A stretch of 32,717 nucleotides of DNA from NCBI GenBank assembly GCA_026260175.1, contig JAKCWW010000335.1:79054-111770 (forward strand), written 5' to 3'. The notes beneath the pieces were generated by a model. It was not told the origin of the DNA and ran no database searches. It worked only from the letters and a program-made list of their open reading frames with translations. The position numbers were made by a program, and so were the translations under genes. This document shows positions 1 to 11,461 of this stretch, in pieces; positions within the stretch are counted from its first letter, which is position 1, and each line of letters starts with the position of its first letter. Origin of the DNA: Reticulitermes lucifugus. Lineage: Eukaryota > Arthropoda > Insecta > Blattodea > Rhinotermitidae.

Positions 1-47
1 ACTAGCTGACGACCTGTAAGCTTCTCAAGAAGGACTCTGCTCCATGG

Positions 48-71
48 AGTTAGTTAGTTAGTTAGTTAGTT
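48..71. repeat. (AGTT)6 microsatellite
   Basis: Six perfect AGTT units. Confidence 0.95.
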
Positions 72-546
72 CGTTGATTCTTAGATTGCATACATGTAGT
101 GATTGACGTGACCATTGATTCTGTAAATATGATTCGTATGGCATTTGGGAAATCGAGCACTCTCACATAGGCTTAGTTGGCTAATAATTAAAATATTCCA
201 CACGGCAATATATCCTTCAAGAAAGAAATTAAGCTTTAGATTTTATTAGATAAGGTTACGTGACTATAAAAACATTTGCTGGGACACTCCGATATCTGTT
301 ACTTAACATAAAAGTTTAAATTTAAAATTATACCGTGTTCGATATATAATGTTACAATTAATCTGTGAATAAATACAGACCTCTGATCTGCCAGTAAAAT
401 AAGAAAACGTTTGAAAGACCGAATAAAACACTTTTAAAACATGATGCATATCAGAGTGCTGGTATGTCTAACAGAACTGTGATGCAATGAAACAAGTTTT
501 GTCACATGCCGTATTAATCGGACGAGGTTTGAGCACACGCTTCAAG
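72..546. other. No gene; AT-rich unique-looking DNA
   Basis: No open frame, exon-like segment or repeat structure that I can support. Confidence 0.6.
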
Positions 547-559
547 TAGCGTCATATGA
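547..559. repeat. Left copy of 13-bp direct repeat bracketing the foldback element
   Basis: TAGCGTCATATGA, identical to 749-761. The left copy is separated from the inverted arm by 33 bp, while the right copy overlaps the arm's last two bases. Confidence 0.7.
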
Positions 560-592
560 TTTCACGTTGTATTCGCCGTGCATCTTGTTAAC

Positions 593-750
593 TAATTAAA
601 AGTTTTAATAGACCAACATGTGCCCTATATTCTTGTAAGCAAATTTTGACCCCCTGAGGATGGCCTGTTATAGGCTGAAACACATGTAGGGATGATCGAC
701 TTGCTTACAAGAATATAGTGCACATGTTGGTCTATTAAAAGTTTTAATTA
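593..750. mobile_element. Foldback element with 50-bp terminal inverted repeats
   Basis: Left arm 593-642 and right arm 701-750 are inverted copies matching at 48 of 50 positions; the differences are a G/C at the ninth to tenth base and a C/A near GTGC. The 58-bp centre holds a smaller hairpin (GGCCT 662-666, AGGCT 672-676) followed by GAAAC. An exact 13-bp direct repeat, TAGCGTCATATGA, lies at 547-559 and 749-761. That suggests either a target-site duplication of a 189-bp insertion that includes 33 extra bases on the left, or a separate event. There is no coding capacity, so it would be a non-autonomous element. Both arms carry palindromic AAAAGTTTTAAT-type ends. Confidence 0.85.
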
Positions 751-761
751 GCGTCATATGA
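749..761. repeat. Right copy of 13-bp direct repeat bracketing the foldback element
   Basis: TAGCGTCATATGA, identical to 547-559. Confidence 0.7.
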
Positions 762-1494
762 GTTGGGAATGTAACTTTCAGCGATACGTTATTTAAAAAA
801 TATTCGTAGCCTAAGTCTGTCTGAAGGTTATTATGTCCCTGCATCTGAAGGGAGATAAATCACGTAAAACTTCAGTCAAGAAAAAAATTCAATAAGTAAA
901 TTTACTTTAAATTGTTTTACTGTAATGACATTTTAAACTTTTCCCCTCTGGCTTATTAAACGTCCGCATTAAATGTGACAATTGAGGTCAACTGAATATC
1001 CTACTTGAGGGATCAGCTCAAGTCGAAGCTCATCAGTCACACAAAGACACCCCGAAAAGCAGTCAAACAATGACACAGAGCGGGAAACGAATACGACTCA
1101 TGTGTGCTAGCCTTGAACTTCATAGCAACGGTGATCAGTTCGTAATTCAATTTATGGAAATGTTATTTATTTCGTTTTTGTAACAAATGGTGGTGCACAT
1201 ATTCAGTTCTTTGTTTGCTACAGGACACAACAAAAATATTTATTTGCATATCTGCTCATATTTCACTACATACAGAAAGGCTTCCTGGCGTTTTGCATCT
1301 TTTGCTTATGTATGTAGCACATATATCATAAGCGAATTCTTCCGAGGGTTTGGATATCATGTAACACAAATTCGAATTTATTATAGATGTTCATAACTTA
1401 CTTATTCAGTTCATTCTACACTTTGTACCTCCGCCAGGGAATATTTATTTCCCACTAATACCTTGTGCGATTTGAAGTTATGTCTACAACTACG
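762..1494. other. No gene; probable intron or intergenic DNA
   Basis: A 69-codon frame at 1187-1396 has no recognisable content and no splice context. Confidence 0.6.
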
Positions 1495-1625
1495 GAATGC
1501 GCCGTGGTTTAGCTTTCTAGACGGGTACCAACGTTTCCACCCTAAAGATGGAGGCAGTAAGTTCAGTAGAAGATTTGGTATTTACGTACCAAAGGAAACA
1601 AAGTCACATCCCAGCAGACGTCAAT
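1495..1625 (+). repeat. Dispersed hairpin-type repeat, copy 1 (no hairpin left)
   Basis: Positions 1544-1620 align without gaps to 24125-24201 at 44 of 77 positions by hand count, including AAGATGG at the left and ATCCCAG at the right. Read in frame, KMEAVSSVEDLV and YQRKQSHIPADVN resemble strings I remember from many insect predicted peptides that derive from a repeat. A 67-codon open frame at 1463-1666 is part of this relic. The inner stem of the motif has been lost in this copy. Confidence 0.55.
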
Positions 1626-3414
1626 CTCCAATGCGTATTAACTCCTGCATTTTAAATCTGTTGTAAATAAACACATTTAGTATAAAATTTGTGTTCTTAA
1701 ATCAGATATGCTTTCAGCCTTCCATTCTCCATTCTCTGAAACCTAAAATTGAACCGTAACAGGAACTCGCACTTTCAGGCTTAAATTTTCGGAAGCTCTT
1801 AAGCACAAATACCCTTCTAGACATTGGTAACAGCCTCCTGTGACCCGAATTTGGGACGCGCTTTTGGTTTGGTTACCAACGTTAGTAAATCAACCGCTTT
1901 ATGTTATCTTTATCTCGTCTACTTTCTCAGAGTAACAGCTGAAAGTGAAGCTAGGCTTAACTTCTTTGAACTTCATATCGCAAAAAAAAAATTCTTTTGA
2001 CAAAGCTGTTAGTCTCTCAGCTGCTTAATAAATGTCCTGCATATTCTACAATACGCACGTCCATTATCGCGTTCGTAACAGCAAGTCGTATGACTCTGTC
2101 CTGGGCTAGACGAATCTGATCCACACCCTCACACAAAGTTTTTTTTTTAACTTCTGTTTTAATATTACCTCCAATCTGCGTCTATGAATTCCAAGTGGTC
2201 TATTTTATTTCTGCGTTTTCCAGTTAAAATTTTGTAAGATTTTTATGGTGTTCTATGTTCTATTAGAAACAACTTTCAGGTTTCAAATTGCAGTACGATC
2301 ATAGTATAAAAACTATTTGATTCAGGAAAGTTTAATTGGAAGACGTCTTGTATTATTAATCTAAATTTAGCAATCAGAGTCAGTAGTTTGAAATCTTCTT
2401 AGAAAATAATTTATTTGAATGTGAGAAAATCCTTTTGTAATTGTCTTCAGGCAAACAGCTACAATTTCACGTTGCCCTGCCCTGTCACCTAAGGAACTTA
2501 TATTCAAGGGAGAGGGGTGAAGGATGGTAAACAAAGAAAATAGGATGAAATAAGATAATGAAGACTTTGCGCACGTTTCCTCTCTTTTCTCTCTCACTAT
2601 ACACCAAACCACTAAGGAACAAACTTGAATGTAAAGAGATATTTTCCATGACAACGAAGACAAAGAAACAACAGAGAAGAGTGACTCCACACCAAGTGCA
2701 GGCATCCACTGACAGAAATGAGATTAGAAAATGTCTCAAGTAATTTCAATGTCTATGCAATTCTTGCGCTTGTCACATAACCAACTTCTCTTCTCATTCC
2801 TGGTACATTCATTTCTCCTTCCTAGTCATTCCTGTGCATTCACCTTGTTTGAAAATTAACATGTTATTAATTTGTCAAAACCTTCCAGACATCAGAAGAG
2901 TTCTTAATAGAGTGTTTACTCTAACAGATTCTGTGAAATAAATTGTTCTGTTTCGGATATATTCTTATTACCACACAGGGTAAGAAGGTTACATTATTAA
3001 GTGACCATGATGTTTCTCCAAATTCAGGGGTTCGTAAGACTGCCTTAGTGGTATTATTCATAAGAGATAATTAATGAGAACACCGCGGAGTGTCATATGA
3101 CATGATGTTCACACAAAAGTACAAGAATATTTGTTAACAACTTTCAACATTTATTAACACTTCATGGCGGTGTGCGGACACGTGCACGGACAGATTTTGC
3201 ACGTCGGCTTACGCCCAATCAGCCTCCGTTTCGTAGCTTTCTTCATTTCGGCTATGCAAACGACGGCGTAGGTCTATTATCGTGAAACAGGCAATTTACT
3301 TCTCTCGCTTGACCGTTCATGCTCATCCGTAAGTCTCATTTAACGCTGGGTAAGCTCTCCGACTAAAGGATCTACAGCACGTAATAACCTACCTAACACC
3401 AACTCAGTAAGCTA
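1626..3414. other. No gene; AT-rich DNA
   Basis: Short A and T runs (about 1981-1991 and 2141-2149). A perfect 12-bp palindrome, TGTCATATGACA, lies at 3091-3102. A purine/pyrimidine-biased stretch at about 2560-2700 gives overlapping frames on both strands without protein-like content. Confidence 0.6.
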
Positions 3415-3610
3415 CCCACACATCCACACTTACGAAAATTCATCCACCCATTCCTTGCCGCCTTTGCCCATCCACTCGTTCGCCTACCAACCACTCATAC
3501 TGCCATCCCCTTCTCCGTCTACCACTCCACCCCCATTTACCCTCCATTAGTATGTCCATCGGTCTGTTCATTCATCTGTCTGTCCATCAGTTCACACGCC
3601 CACCCACGAT
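3415..3610. repeat. Degenerate C-rich (CCAT/CCAC/CTGT) low-complexity region
   Basis: Many CCATCCA, CCACCC and CATCTGTCTGTCCATC units in imperfect order. It looks like an old tetranucleotide microsatellite. Confidence 0.7.
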
Positions 3611-3884
3611 CTTCCTGCTGGCGTCTATAGCTGAAGTACCATCCCGCCCATCTTCCTGTACGCTCACACCTCGCATGACCATACACAGCCTGAATCTGGT
3701 TAAAGTGACAACTTAGGACATTAGGCCAACATCCAGAAACTCAGGAGTCTTTCTATAACAGACTACAATGCATTATTAACGAAAATTATCACTTAATGTG
3801 GGTCATCCCGACGTGTTTTATGTAAAAAATATAAATAAAAAACCGTAAACGCAACTATGTATCAAAATTAAACACTACAATTCA

Positions 3885-3930
3885 ACAACACGTTTCGGCT
3901 TCATATACTAAGCCATCTTAGAGTTGTATC
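3885..3930 (-). repeat. Hairpin motif related to the dispersed repeat core
   Basis: On the minus strand: AAGAT, stem GGCTT/AAGCC (3914-3910 with 3901-3897) around an 8-base loop, then CGAAACG, all closed by an outer stem ACAAC/GTTGT (3927-3923 with 3889-3885). The arrangement is the same as at 24125-24154 and 655-681. No longer homology to those loci is evident. Confidence 0.5.
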
Positions 3931-6027
3931 TACAAACTACATACAGAGAAATCGTAAAAAACTTTACGCTTTTCAGTAACTGATACATTGAAATCTATTC
4001 CAATTTTCGTCAAATGTCGTGTTCATTAACTGCGTATTAAACTGAAGTTTAAAAGTCGTTCATTAAAATTGCATAATCATGTAATGATGGTTTAATGCAG
4101 TACGTTAAAAGTTGTCGATTCCGAGTATTTATTCCTCATTGTGATAAATTTCATAAGTAAAATCTGAATTTGTAAAAACTGATAAGAAGCCGTCTTTACT
4201 TAGAGGTTGGCGGCAAGTAATTTTGTCTAACTGTTGTTACGAAAGCACACGAAGACATTTGGTTCGAAAAAAGCCTCCCGAAAAAGAACGTAGCAGTCCT
4301 TGGGAATATTAATACGGAACAAAGACGAACCTTCTGTATAGACGTGCCTGCTCCATTTATGCGGATAATCACTTTAGCAAACCTAAGAATAAACCGATTC
4401 TTGATAATGACTATGTTCGGAAAATGAGTAATTTCAAAATGACAGGGGAACATAATTAAATTTGGTAGAATGAATACCGCGGAAACAAAGATTAATTTTC
4501 GCTCCATAATCCATGTTGAGGCATCACACGCACAGCGCCAGGCAGCAGACGATTAACACATTTTACGTTCTATCACCCCGCCCTGACAGAGTTCATTTTG
4601 AAACCCGCATCTCACACCCCTGTTACATTAATACAATAATTCCGCTCGTCTTCACAACCATAAAGACAAAGAGCGGCCTAAAACACTCTGCAAGGAAAAT
4701 GAAGACCCACATTCAGTCTTTCACTTGTCAGAAGACAATGATGAGGCCTGAAGTTTAGCATATTTGTGTCTAAATCTTTTGCATGGTGAATATGTACACA
4801 ACAACTGTACTCTTAAAATCAGCGGTTGACCTTCTGCCGGAACTTGCAGTGACATTAGTTCTGATCTGATTACGGTAGATACTACCACGCGTCGTAAGAA
4901 CGTTTATACATCTCTCTTTTGTCAAAGTCTACTGCATTCTACGTGAACCCTCCGAAAGGGGGTTGGTTTGCTTTTGGCCACATCATTTGTGTCGGATCAA
5001 ATACAACGCTTCCTTTACATTAAACTCAAATCATAGCAACAATTTTCATAAAAGCGTCTCATCCTGTAGACGGATTTGTGTACGACATAAAGAAAAGAAT
5101 AAATCAAGATTCATTACACTCCTCTTCCGAACATTGTTTTGAAAAGAATATATAAGAAAATACACAGCTATCTTAGGGTCACAGGATTTTAAATTTGAAG
5201 TATGAACAGCTTTGTGAAGAAAAATGTTTGCACCAACAACAGATAAATATAAAGTCCAATGCCATATTTAAAATTGCAGCATAGCGTATTTTAATTATGT
5301 AAGTATGCCAATAGATTACATCACTTAATTCTTGTTTAGTTATATCTTTATTTTTTTTTTGCATCCTTCCCAATTCAACACGTGTATTTGATGGCGTCCA
5401 ATTGTCATGACGTACTGTACACTAATAGATGTACAGAGATGTTCAAATGAGTTCAACTCGGTTTGTACTGCCTACGGCCCCCAGCCCACCTCGAACATAT
5501 CACTATGTGTCACACCCTCCACCCATAACCCATCCACCCGAGGTCGCATACTAAACGCACCTGCTACGGAATTTAATTCACACTAGATCAGATCGGTATA
5601 TCACATCGCTCTAGAATTCTAAGTTCCACTTTCCCGACAAATCTGACTTTAGCTAGCAATGTGTTAAAACACTTTGGAATCAGATTTGATATAATATTGA
5701 TATAATCAAGTGGGATTATGAGATATATATATATGACGACTACCTATCATATCCCGGTGACTTCTATGTTATTGTTATTATGTTTTTGTTGTTACTCGTA
5801 TCAGTAATTCAATTATCCATTATTAATGTCCTGACACAACAGCAAAAGGCAGGTACAGCAAAGGAACATAACAACAGGTACCTCCAATAGCTAACCACAA
5901 ACATAAACAAATGGTTAAGAAACAGTAAGAAAAATCAACCAGGTAACAAACAACACGAATACTATTACAACTGTTAAAACTATAATGTTTAATAGAGGTA
6001 CTACATTCATGAATATAACGACAGTTC
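3931..6027. other. No gene; AT-rich DNA
   Basis: Frames at 4196-4507, 4513-4758 and 5179-5373 have no motif. There is a C-rich patch near 5470-5560 and a short AT run near 5725-5735. Confidence 0.6.
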
Positions 6028-6280
6028 ACTTCCATTCAACTGAATTGTAATAACAGAAATAATAACAATATAAACAAGAAAGACAGTTTAACATAGAGAG
6101 AAGAATACAGCTTAGCAATAGTAATAACAATACAATACAATAAAACGTCTTGTACCTAAAGTAGCATAATTAATTTAACAAATCATCCCTCCAGATGGCA
6201 TTAGACGCCGATGCGCATCTACCAAAAGGACAGTTTCAATATTTAGAATCAACATTAAACAAAGTAAAATATCTGTGGTC
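6028..6280 (+). repeat. AC-rich interspersed repeat, copy 1 (internally shortened)
   Basis: Begins with CCATTCAACTGAATTG, like the other copies. From 6197 to 6273 it aligns gaplessly to 6934-7010 (GGCATTA, GCATCTA, TCAACATTAAACAAAGTAAAATATCT), with roughly two thirds of positions matching. The distance from its head to the GGCATTA landmark is about 190 bp shorter than in the other two copies, implying an internal deletion. An (AAT)n tract follows at 6281-6297. Confidence 0.55.
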
Positions 6281-6297
6281 AATAATAATAATAATAA
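6281..6297. repeat. Short (AAT)n tract
   Basis: Five to six AAT units at the end of AC-rich repeat copy 1. Confidence 0.9.
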
Positions 6298-6565
6298 AGG
6301 ACAGACGGAATGGGAGAAAATGAAGTTCAGTCAAAAATCCTGAGAACAAGGATAATGTCAGAAGAGGTCTTAAAGAAATAGGATACGAGGGTGCAGACTG
6401 ATTCATAATGCCAAGCACAGGAAAGAGCAGTGTGTTCTTGTGAACGCAGCAGTTAAATTTGGTGATTCATAAAAAGGGGTCACTTTCTGTCTAAATGAGA
6501 GACTATTAACTTCCTAATACATTTTCAGATCCATGGAGTTATAATAGGAGCTGAATACATTATTA

Positions 6566-7040
6566 GTATGGTTCAATTCAATTCAGTTTACACAAATACA
6601 CAAATACAACACAATTACACACCAAACACCAGAATCACAGAAACAAAGAGAGGCAAGTGTGAGCGCTGAAGGGACACCATAATTCAACTCTATTAAAACT
6701 GTTAATAGTAATGTGCTGATAAGACGGCCAAAAGGCCACGTAAGAGAGAAGCAGAAGAACATAATATAAAACACATGCAATTGCCACAAAGATGAACACA
6801 TAAGAATAATAAAATATAATAAAAAATAACAACACGAGCAATACAAATTTTAGTATCTATAATTAATATAATGAATTTAAGACTCCTTGGCCAAAACAGA
6901 CCTTCCATTGCATATACCACTATCCATACTAACGGCATTACACCCCGAAATGCATCTAACAGCAGACGAATTGCGACGTTTAAGGTCAAAATTAAACAAC
7001 GTAGAATATCTAAGATTTCGAGACGACATACGAAGGCCGG
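6566..7040 (+). repeat. AC-rich interspersed repeat, copy 2 (most complete)
   Basis: Head GTTCAATTCAATTCAGTTTAC, then an A- and C-rich stretch with CACAAATACACAAATAC, then AAAACAGACCTTCCATTG (6893-6910), which is identical to 29631-29648. The plus-strand frame at 6887-7072 reads KTDLPLHIPLSILTALHPE, then LTADELRRLRSKLNNVEYLR, with related residues in the other copies. I do not recognise the protein, and between copies the DNA is conserved better than the peptide. Overlapping reverse frames at 6583-7121 reflect T-rich composition on that strand. Confidence 0.6.
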
Positions 7041-9394
7041 CAGATTCCGAAAGGGTGGGGCAAATTTTTTAACCACTGTAGGCATTACGTTAAAAAAGAG
7101 TATGTCTAGGTGACGCAACAAGACACCATAGACACTGAAACGCGCATTCTAGCCGAGTCTTTTTGTACATTCTATTTACAGAATAAACCCATAATCCCAT
7201 AATAAGTCGCGCACATGTCTGTTCGCATACTTCATATCAGAAACAGCTGATCATTTTCCTTTAGTTTGGTACTACAGATAGACTATACACTAATCTTATC
7301 CCACAGAATTTAATTTCACTCCGTATCGGACATATGAACCCGTACTTTACACGTAGTTGAAATCGTATGTTATCGATTTGTGCTGTACATCAACTTATAA
7401 TTTAAGAGCTTGTGTGAAGAAACGATCCTGCTTACATCATTTGACCTTTACATTCTGACCATCATGTACTTTACGGATTATTGTTGAAATCAATCCTTTG
7501 GCGCCGCCGTAATTAAGTTTCCGGTACAATCTGCTAAACCCCAGGTTTAAATTACAGGATTTAATTTTTACATGCAGACTGTTACAAAAAAGGGACAGGA
7601 AAAAACTAAAAAGGCTGTACAAGAACGGCCTTAATTGGACGACGGGAATGCCGCGTTCGGAAACTGAAACCAATACCCTGCGACGCAGCGTGTGCGTCGT
7701 TCGACGCCGAAGGATTAAGCAACAATCTGCCATAGTTAATGATTTGGAAGTTCGTGAACGACCAGAGAATAAGTGAAGCAGTAGACGCGATTGCGATCGA
7801 GGTGTGCTTTTAAGATGACATCCAAGCGATGTGCAGAATAACTGAAGAAAACCGTACAATCACGTTTTGACTGATACTGGTACCGCCTAACTCCAAATTA
7901 AAGTGTTGTGCCTGCAGCCTACCGCCTCCTACACGGAAGTCTAACCACATTTTATTTACAGGGTTCATAAACATCGGATATATGGATGAAAGTGTCTAAA
8001 GAAAATCACATCCAGTTACGAGATTAATGTTCCATTTTATGTGCACTTTGGTCACACAACATATCGTCTCCGAGATAAAAAAAACTACCAATACTTAATA
8101 TACTTCCACGTGTAAGAGAAGTGTGTGTGTGGGCTGTGTCAGTATATACGTATCTATTCGTGTAAACATCTCAACTTCAGATGAAAGATGTCGATAAATT
8201 CAAGATCTGAGTCTCTGTTAATATTCATTCTTCACACAATACGTTAGTCAACACTTCACGCTACTATCTATTACTTAACACGAATGACGGGACCTATATA
8301 AACTTTGAGATACACTTCGATAGAGGTCGAGTATATCGAGAAGTTTCTGCGGTATCTGCTAGTAACAATGATATGCAACTAGCACAAAACCCTTAAAAAA
8401 TTCAATGGAAAATGATTAAAAACAAACATCGTCAAAAATACCTAACTTCAGTTTACACTACGTAACAACTACACACTTCAGTGCCGACTTAGACAAATGT
8501 TACAGTATGTCATTGTTTGCCACTCAGATATAAAATTACAACTTTCTGGAGACTAATGGTGTCTGTACTCTCAGGGTTATCACTAAAAGTTGTACATTTT
8601 CTCAATGCAATGTATTTATGTATTACGTAAGGTTCTCACATGAAACTTTGTTTGCTTTCCCATGAAGAATTCATCGATTGGCCTTTATAATGGAAGCACA
8701 CTGTGTTTTCTGTGAAGCAGTAACTAATTATTTATACATAACGTAAATTTGTTTAAGTATATCTACAAAGAGCTAATAACCATTATTCCGAAATTACCGC
8801 CAGAGAGTAAATATTTTTCCTTTGTACGTTCCGAAACGTTCCGTGTACATTATCATTACTTATTTCAAAAGCGTAATACAAGGGTGGAAATGCGCTGTAA
8901 AACATTTTTTTAATACAACGTACTGACCCGAATGCACGAACTACGCCTCTGAAAAAGATAATACATCTGTACATACAATTTCCACATTGGCACACTACTA
9001 CGCAATAAATAACGACTTTCCCGAACATGCCCGCTGCAAACATTTCAGAATACGAAATTTGTTTTCAGCACACGCGGTCCCTTGGCCTGCTACCTGTGGA
9101 CTCCAGCCATAACCAGCAACAATGACTGCTATCTATGCACAGAATGTTTTCGCTTATCACTGCTGCTTAACACATGATTAAATTGTTACAGGGGGGCAGA
9201 AGAGCGACAGAATTTCAGCCATTGCGCTTTTAGATAGTTTGTAAGGATATTACTAGATGGCTTATAAGGACATTACAATTACTTTATTGACATAATGTGT
9301 CACATTCGAGATAAATCCTAATATGAAGTTCAGAAACGTAGAAATTTGTCTATTTACGATCCGTTACACAGTTCGTTGGTTTTATTTACACAAG
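7041..9394. other. No gene; mostly AT-rich with one GC-richer patch
   Basis: A GC-richer patch at 7610-7720 includes the hairpin CGACGCA/TGCGTCG (7681-7687 with 7693-7699). A reverse frame of 140 codons at 7437-7859 has no recognisable domain. The rest shows nothing. Confidence 0.55.
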
Positions 9395-9590
9395 GAATTA
9401 GGCAAACTTCTGCTACTGTAGCGGATAAAAACAGTAGGCAAATGCCATAGACTGTACTACAGAATTCTTCAGAACCTATTGACCGTGAAGAAAAAGGCAC
9501 TGTAACTTTCGAAATACCGACACTACCAATCGATACGACATAATAACCCAACAGACTTGAATCTTCATAGGCTTTTGATCTTCCTTTACA
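9395..9590 (+). repeat. Dispersed hairpin-type repeat, copy 2
   Basis: ACCGTGAAGA at 9482-9491, followed by TTTCGAAATACCGAC and then CGATACGACATAATAACCCA, tracks the copy at 24118-24195 (ACCCGTGAAGA, CCCGAAACGTCGG, CACGACACCGCGTAATATCCCA) with small gaps. On the minus strand both give an LLGYYxVSxG string. The hairpin is weakened by substitutions. The 87-codon reverse frame at 9354-9617 belongs to this relic. Confidence 0.55.
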
Positions 9591-9696
9591 ATTTCGCAGT
9601 AAGTTACGCATTTTCAAAATAATTTCTGAGCAGAATATTATCAGTAAACAAATAATATTCTAATTTAATCTCATTTTTCAAATTACTATGTTATTA

Positions 9697-9942
9697 CGAC
9701 GTAGTGGCTCAGGCGGTTAATCGCCGACCTCTCACCTTGGGGGTCCGGTTGAATAACGGGCCAGTGCATTTGCAAAATTATCGTTGAAAAAATGACACTG
9801 GGACAGTGTTTTCACACAGTGTTTCAAATTTTCGTGTCAGTATCATTCCACCAACACTCCGTACTCATATACCAACCATCTACCACCGACGACACAATCT
9901 TGGCAACTGACAGGGTCGTTAAATTAAGCATTTATTTCTTTA
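9697..9942 (+). mobile_element. tRNA-derived SINE (family D), degraded
   Basis: The head has an exact A-box consensus, TGGCTCAGGCGG, at 9705-9716. A damaged B box follows at the expected distance (GGTTGAATAACGGG, 9747-9760), where a C appears to have been lost from an original GGTTCGAA. The body is not shared with the other SINEs in this window and ends near CTGACAGGGTCGTTAAATTAA before a pyrimidine tail. No target-site duplication was identified, so the 3' limit is approximate. A 130-codon open frame starting at 9792 runs out of the element into flanking DNA and has no recognisable content. Confidence 0.68.
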
Positions 9943-9959
9943 TCTCTCTCTCTCTCTCT
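9943..9959. repeat. (TC)8 tract
   Basis: Seventeen alternating T and C, just after SINE family D, of which it may be the tail. Confidence 0.9.
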
Positions 9960-11461
9960 GCAATGGAGTTTAAATCTTACATAATCAAACTCACGGCAAT
10001 CAAGAACTTAACCTTAAAAGAATACCCACTGAAGAAAGTAGGATATATTTTCAACAAAATAATCTGTGAAAAATGTCTTCCTTTAACAGTTCTTCGCGTT
10101 AGGGTACATTACACATATACTTTACTGCAACGCAAATCGGGTCTATATCTGCACTGTCATCCAGTTGCCATGGTTAACACATAGCTTCCTTCAATGGTAA
10201 GTACCATCTCATGAGAGGTTCATGTTGTCCAGTAGCAACAACATATGGCTAACGTACTATGCACTCGAGAACACACACACACACAGCTGCACAGGGAGTA
10301 AATACGGTATTTACATACACGTATTGTCATGCCTGGAGGAACTGAATGCATTACTAGAGAGCAAGGGGTGGCCATTACAATAAACAGGTGTGATGGTTCA
10401 ATCACAGTATTGGTAAACAAGCTGTTTACACACAGCATTGCGACCATGCACAAAAGGAAATTGAACTTGGGCACAGAACAGGAATATGTAAACACATAGC
10501 CAGGTATTGTTGTGGGCGGTACGGTAAAACATTCATTACACGTCTACACTTCACAATCAAAATAATTAACACAACCACAAGGGACATGGCTTCTTTTAAA
10601 TATAGACCCACCGTATATAAAGTTCTCATCTGACTAGCGGCAATTTAACAACACTGCGTTGAATGTCAACTATATGCGGTGATCGCCCTTATTAGAAGGC
10701 ACTTCCATATCTGTATACAAAGTTACACTTTTATTTATATCTACATTTTTTCAATTAACGTACACCTATGTTCCTACCTCCTCCTGACACTTCCTTCCCC
10801 CAGTCAGTATTAACGCCCTACTTCAAGAGAAAAGTAAGAGAAAAAGGTACAAAGTAATTCTGGTCACAGACCAGTTCCTCACAGCAACGACGAAGATAAA
10901 GTATACGCAGTTCAGTCGCCACCTTCGTCAAACCGGCTAGCTGAGCTGACCGACCACCCACGCTAAACCTTCAAAGCTTAGTGGTTACTTCATGTACCTA
11001 CAGATTTAACACTAACAGTTCTGCATTCTGCCCAAAGAGAGAACTTCTGTAATCTTTATGAACACCACAACAAACAGCGATTATTTTCCCATACATCATT
11101 AACTACTTGTTTTTATAACGGAGACGGAGTTTGTTTACTGTGCGATACGAACTGATTCTTCAAATAAAACTGAGGCTTCTTGTTGTCCCCAAAGTTTAAG
11201 AGCTGTCAGATATTTTTAATAACGTCATACGTTCAAACAAGATACTATAATATTGTTTAAGACATTTAAATTGACATCTTTACAAAGCAAGAAGAATGCC
11301 AGCCGCGCTGAATGATAATGGACAAATGGGCACTCGCCACGACGTCGCGGTGGTACATGTTATGTGTGCGCGAATGTGTTCTGGCATTCTGGTTTGAAAA
11401 ATGGCAAGTTCCTTTGATACACATCAGTGAGATTTCTGTGCATGAAATCACGACAATTTTG
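9960..11461. other. No gene; nothing recognisable apart from an AC tract
   Basis: Contains the (AC)7 tract at 10271-10285. Reverse frames at 10220-10629 contain no domain. Confidence 0.55.
10271..10285. repeat. (AC)7 tract
   Basis: Fifteen alternating A and C. Confidence 0.9.

Noticed and set aside
48..71. Telomere-like repeat
   Set aside because: The unit is four bases (AGTT), not the insect TTAGG, and the tract is short.
655..681. Hammerhead ribozyme reading of the CTGAGGA ... GAAAC motif
   Set aside because: The boxes resemble the core with a variable position 7, but an extra unpaired T interrupts stem II and no cleavage triplet with flanking stems is evident. Kept only as a structural motif.
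7437..7859. Reverse 140-codon frame
   Set aside because: No recognisable domain and mixed Arg/Ser/Leu content; within what chance and local composition allow.
10614..10622. TATA-box-like TATATAAAG, and another at about 20598
   Set aside because: Such strings are expected often in AT-rich DNA, and no transcript start or gene follows.
10797..10832. Possible acceptor (pyrimidines then CAG) and nearby GTAAG donor suggesting a micro-exon
   Set aside because: The enclosed segment is about 30 bp, with no recognisable coding content or related exon nearby.
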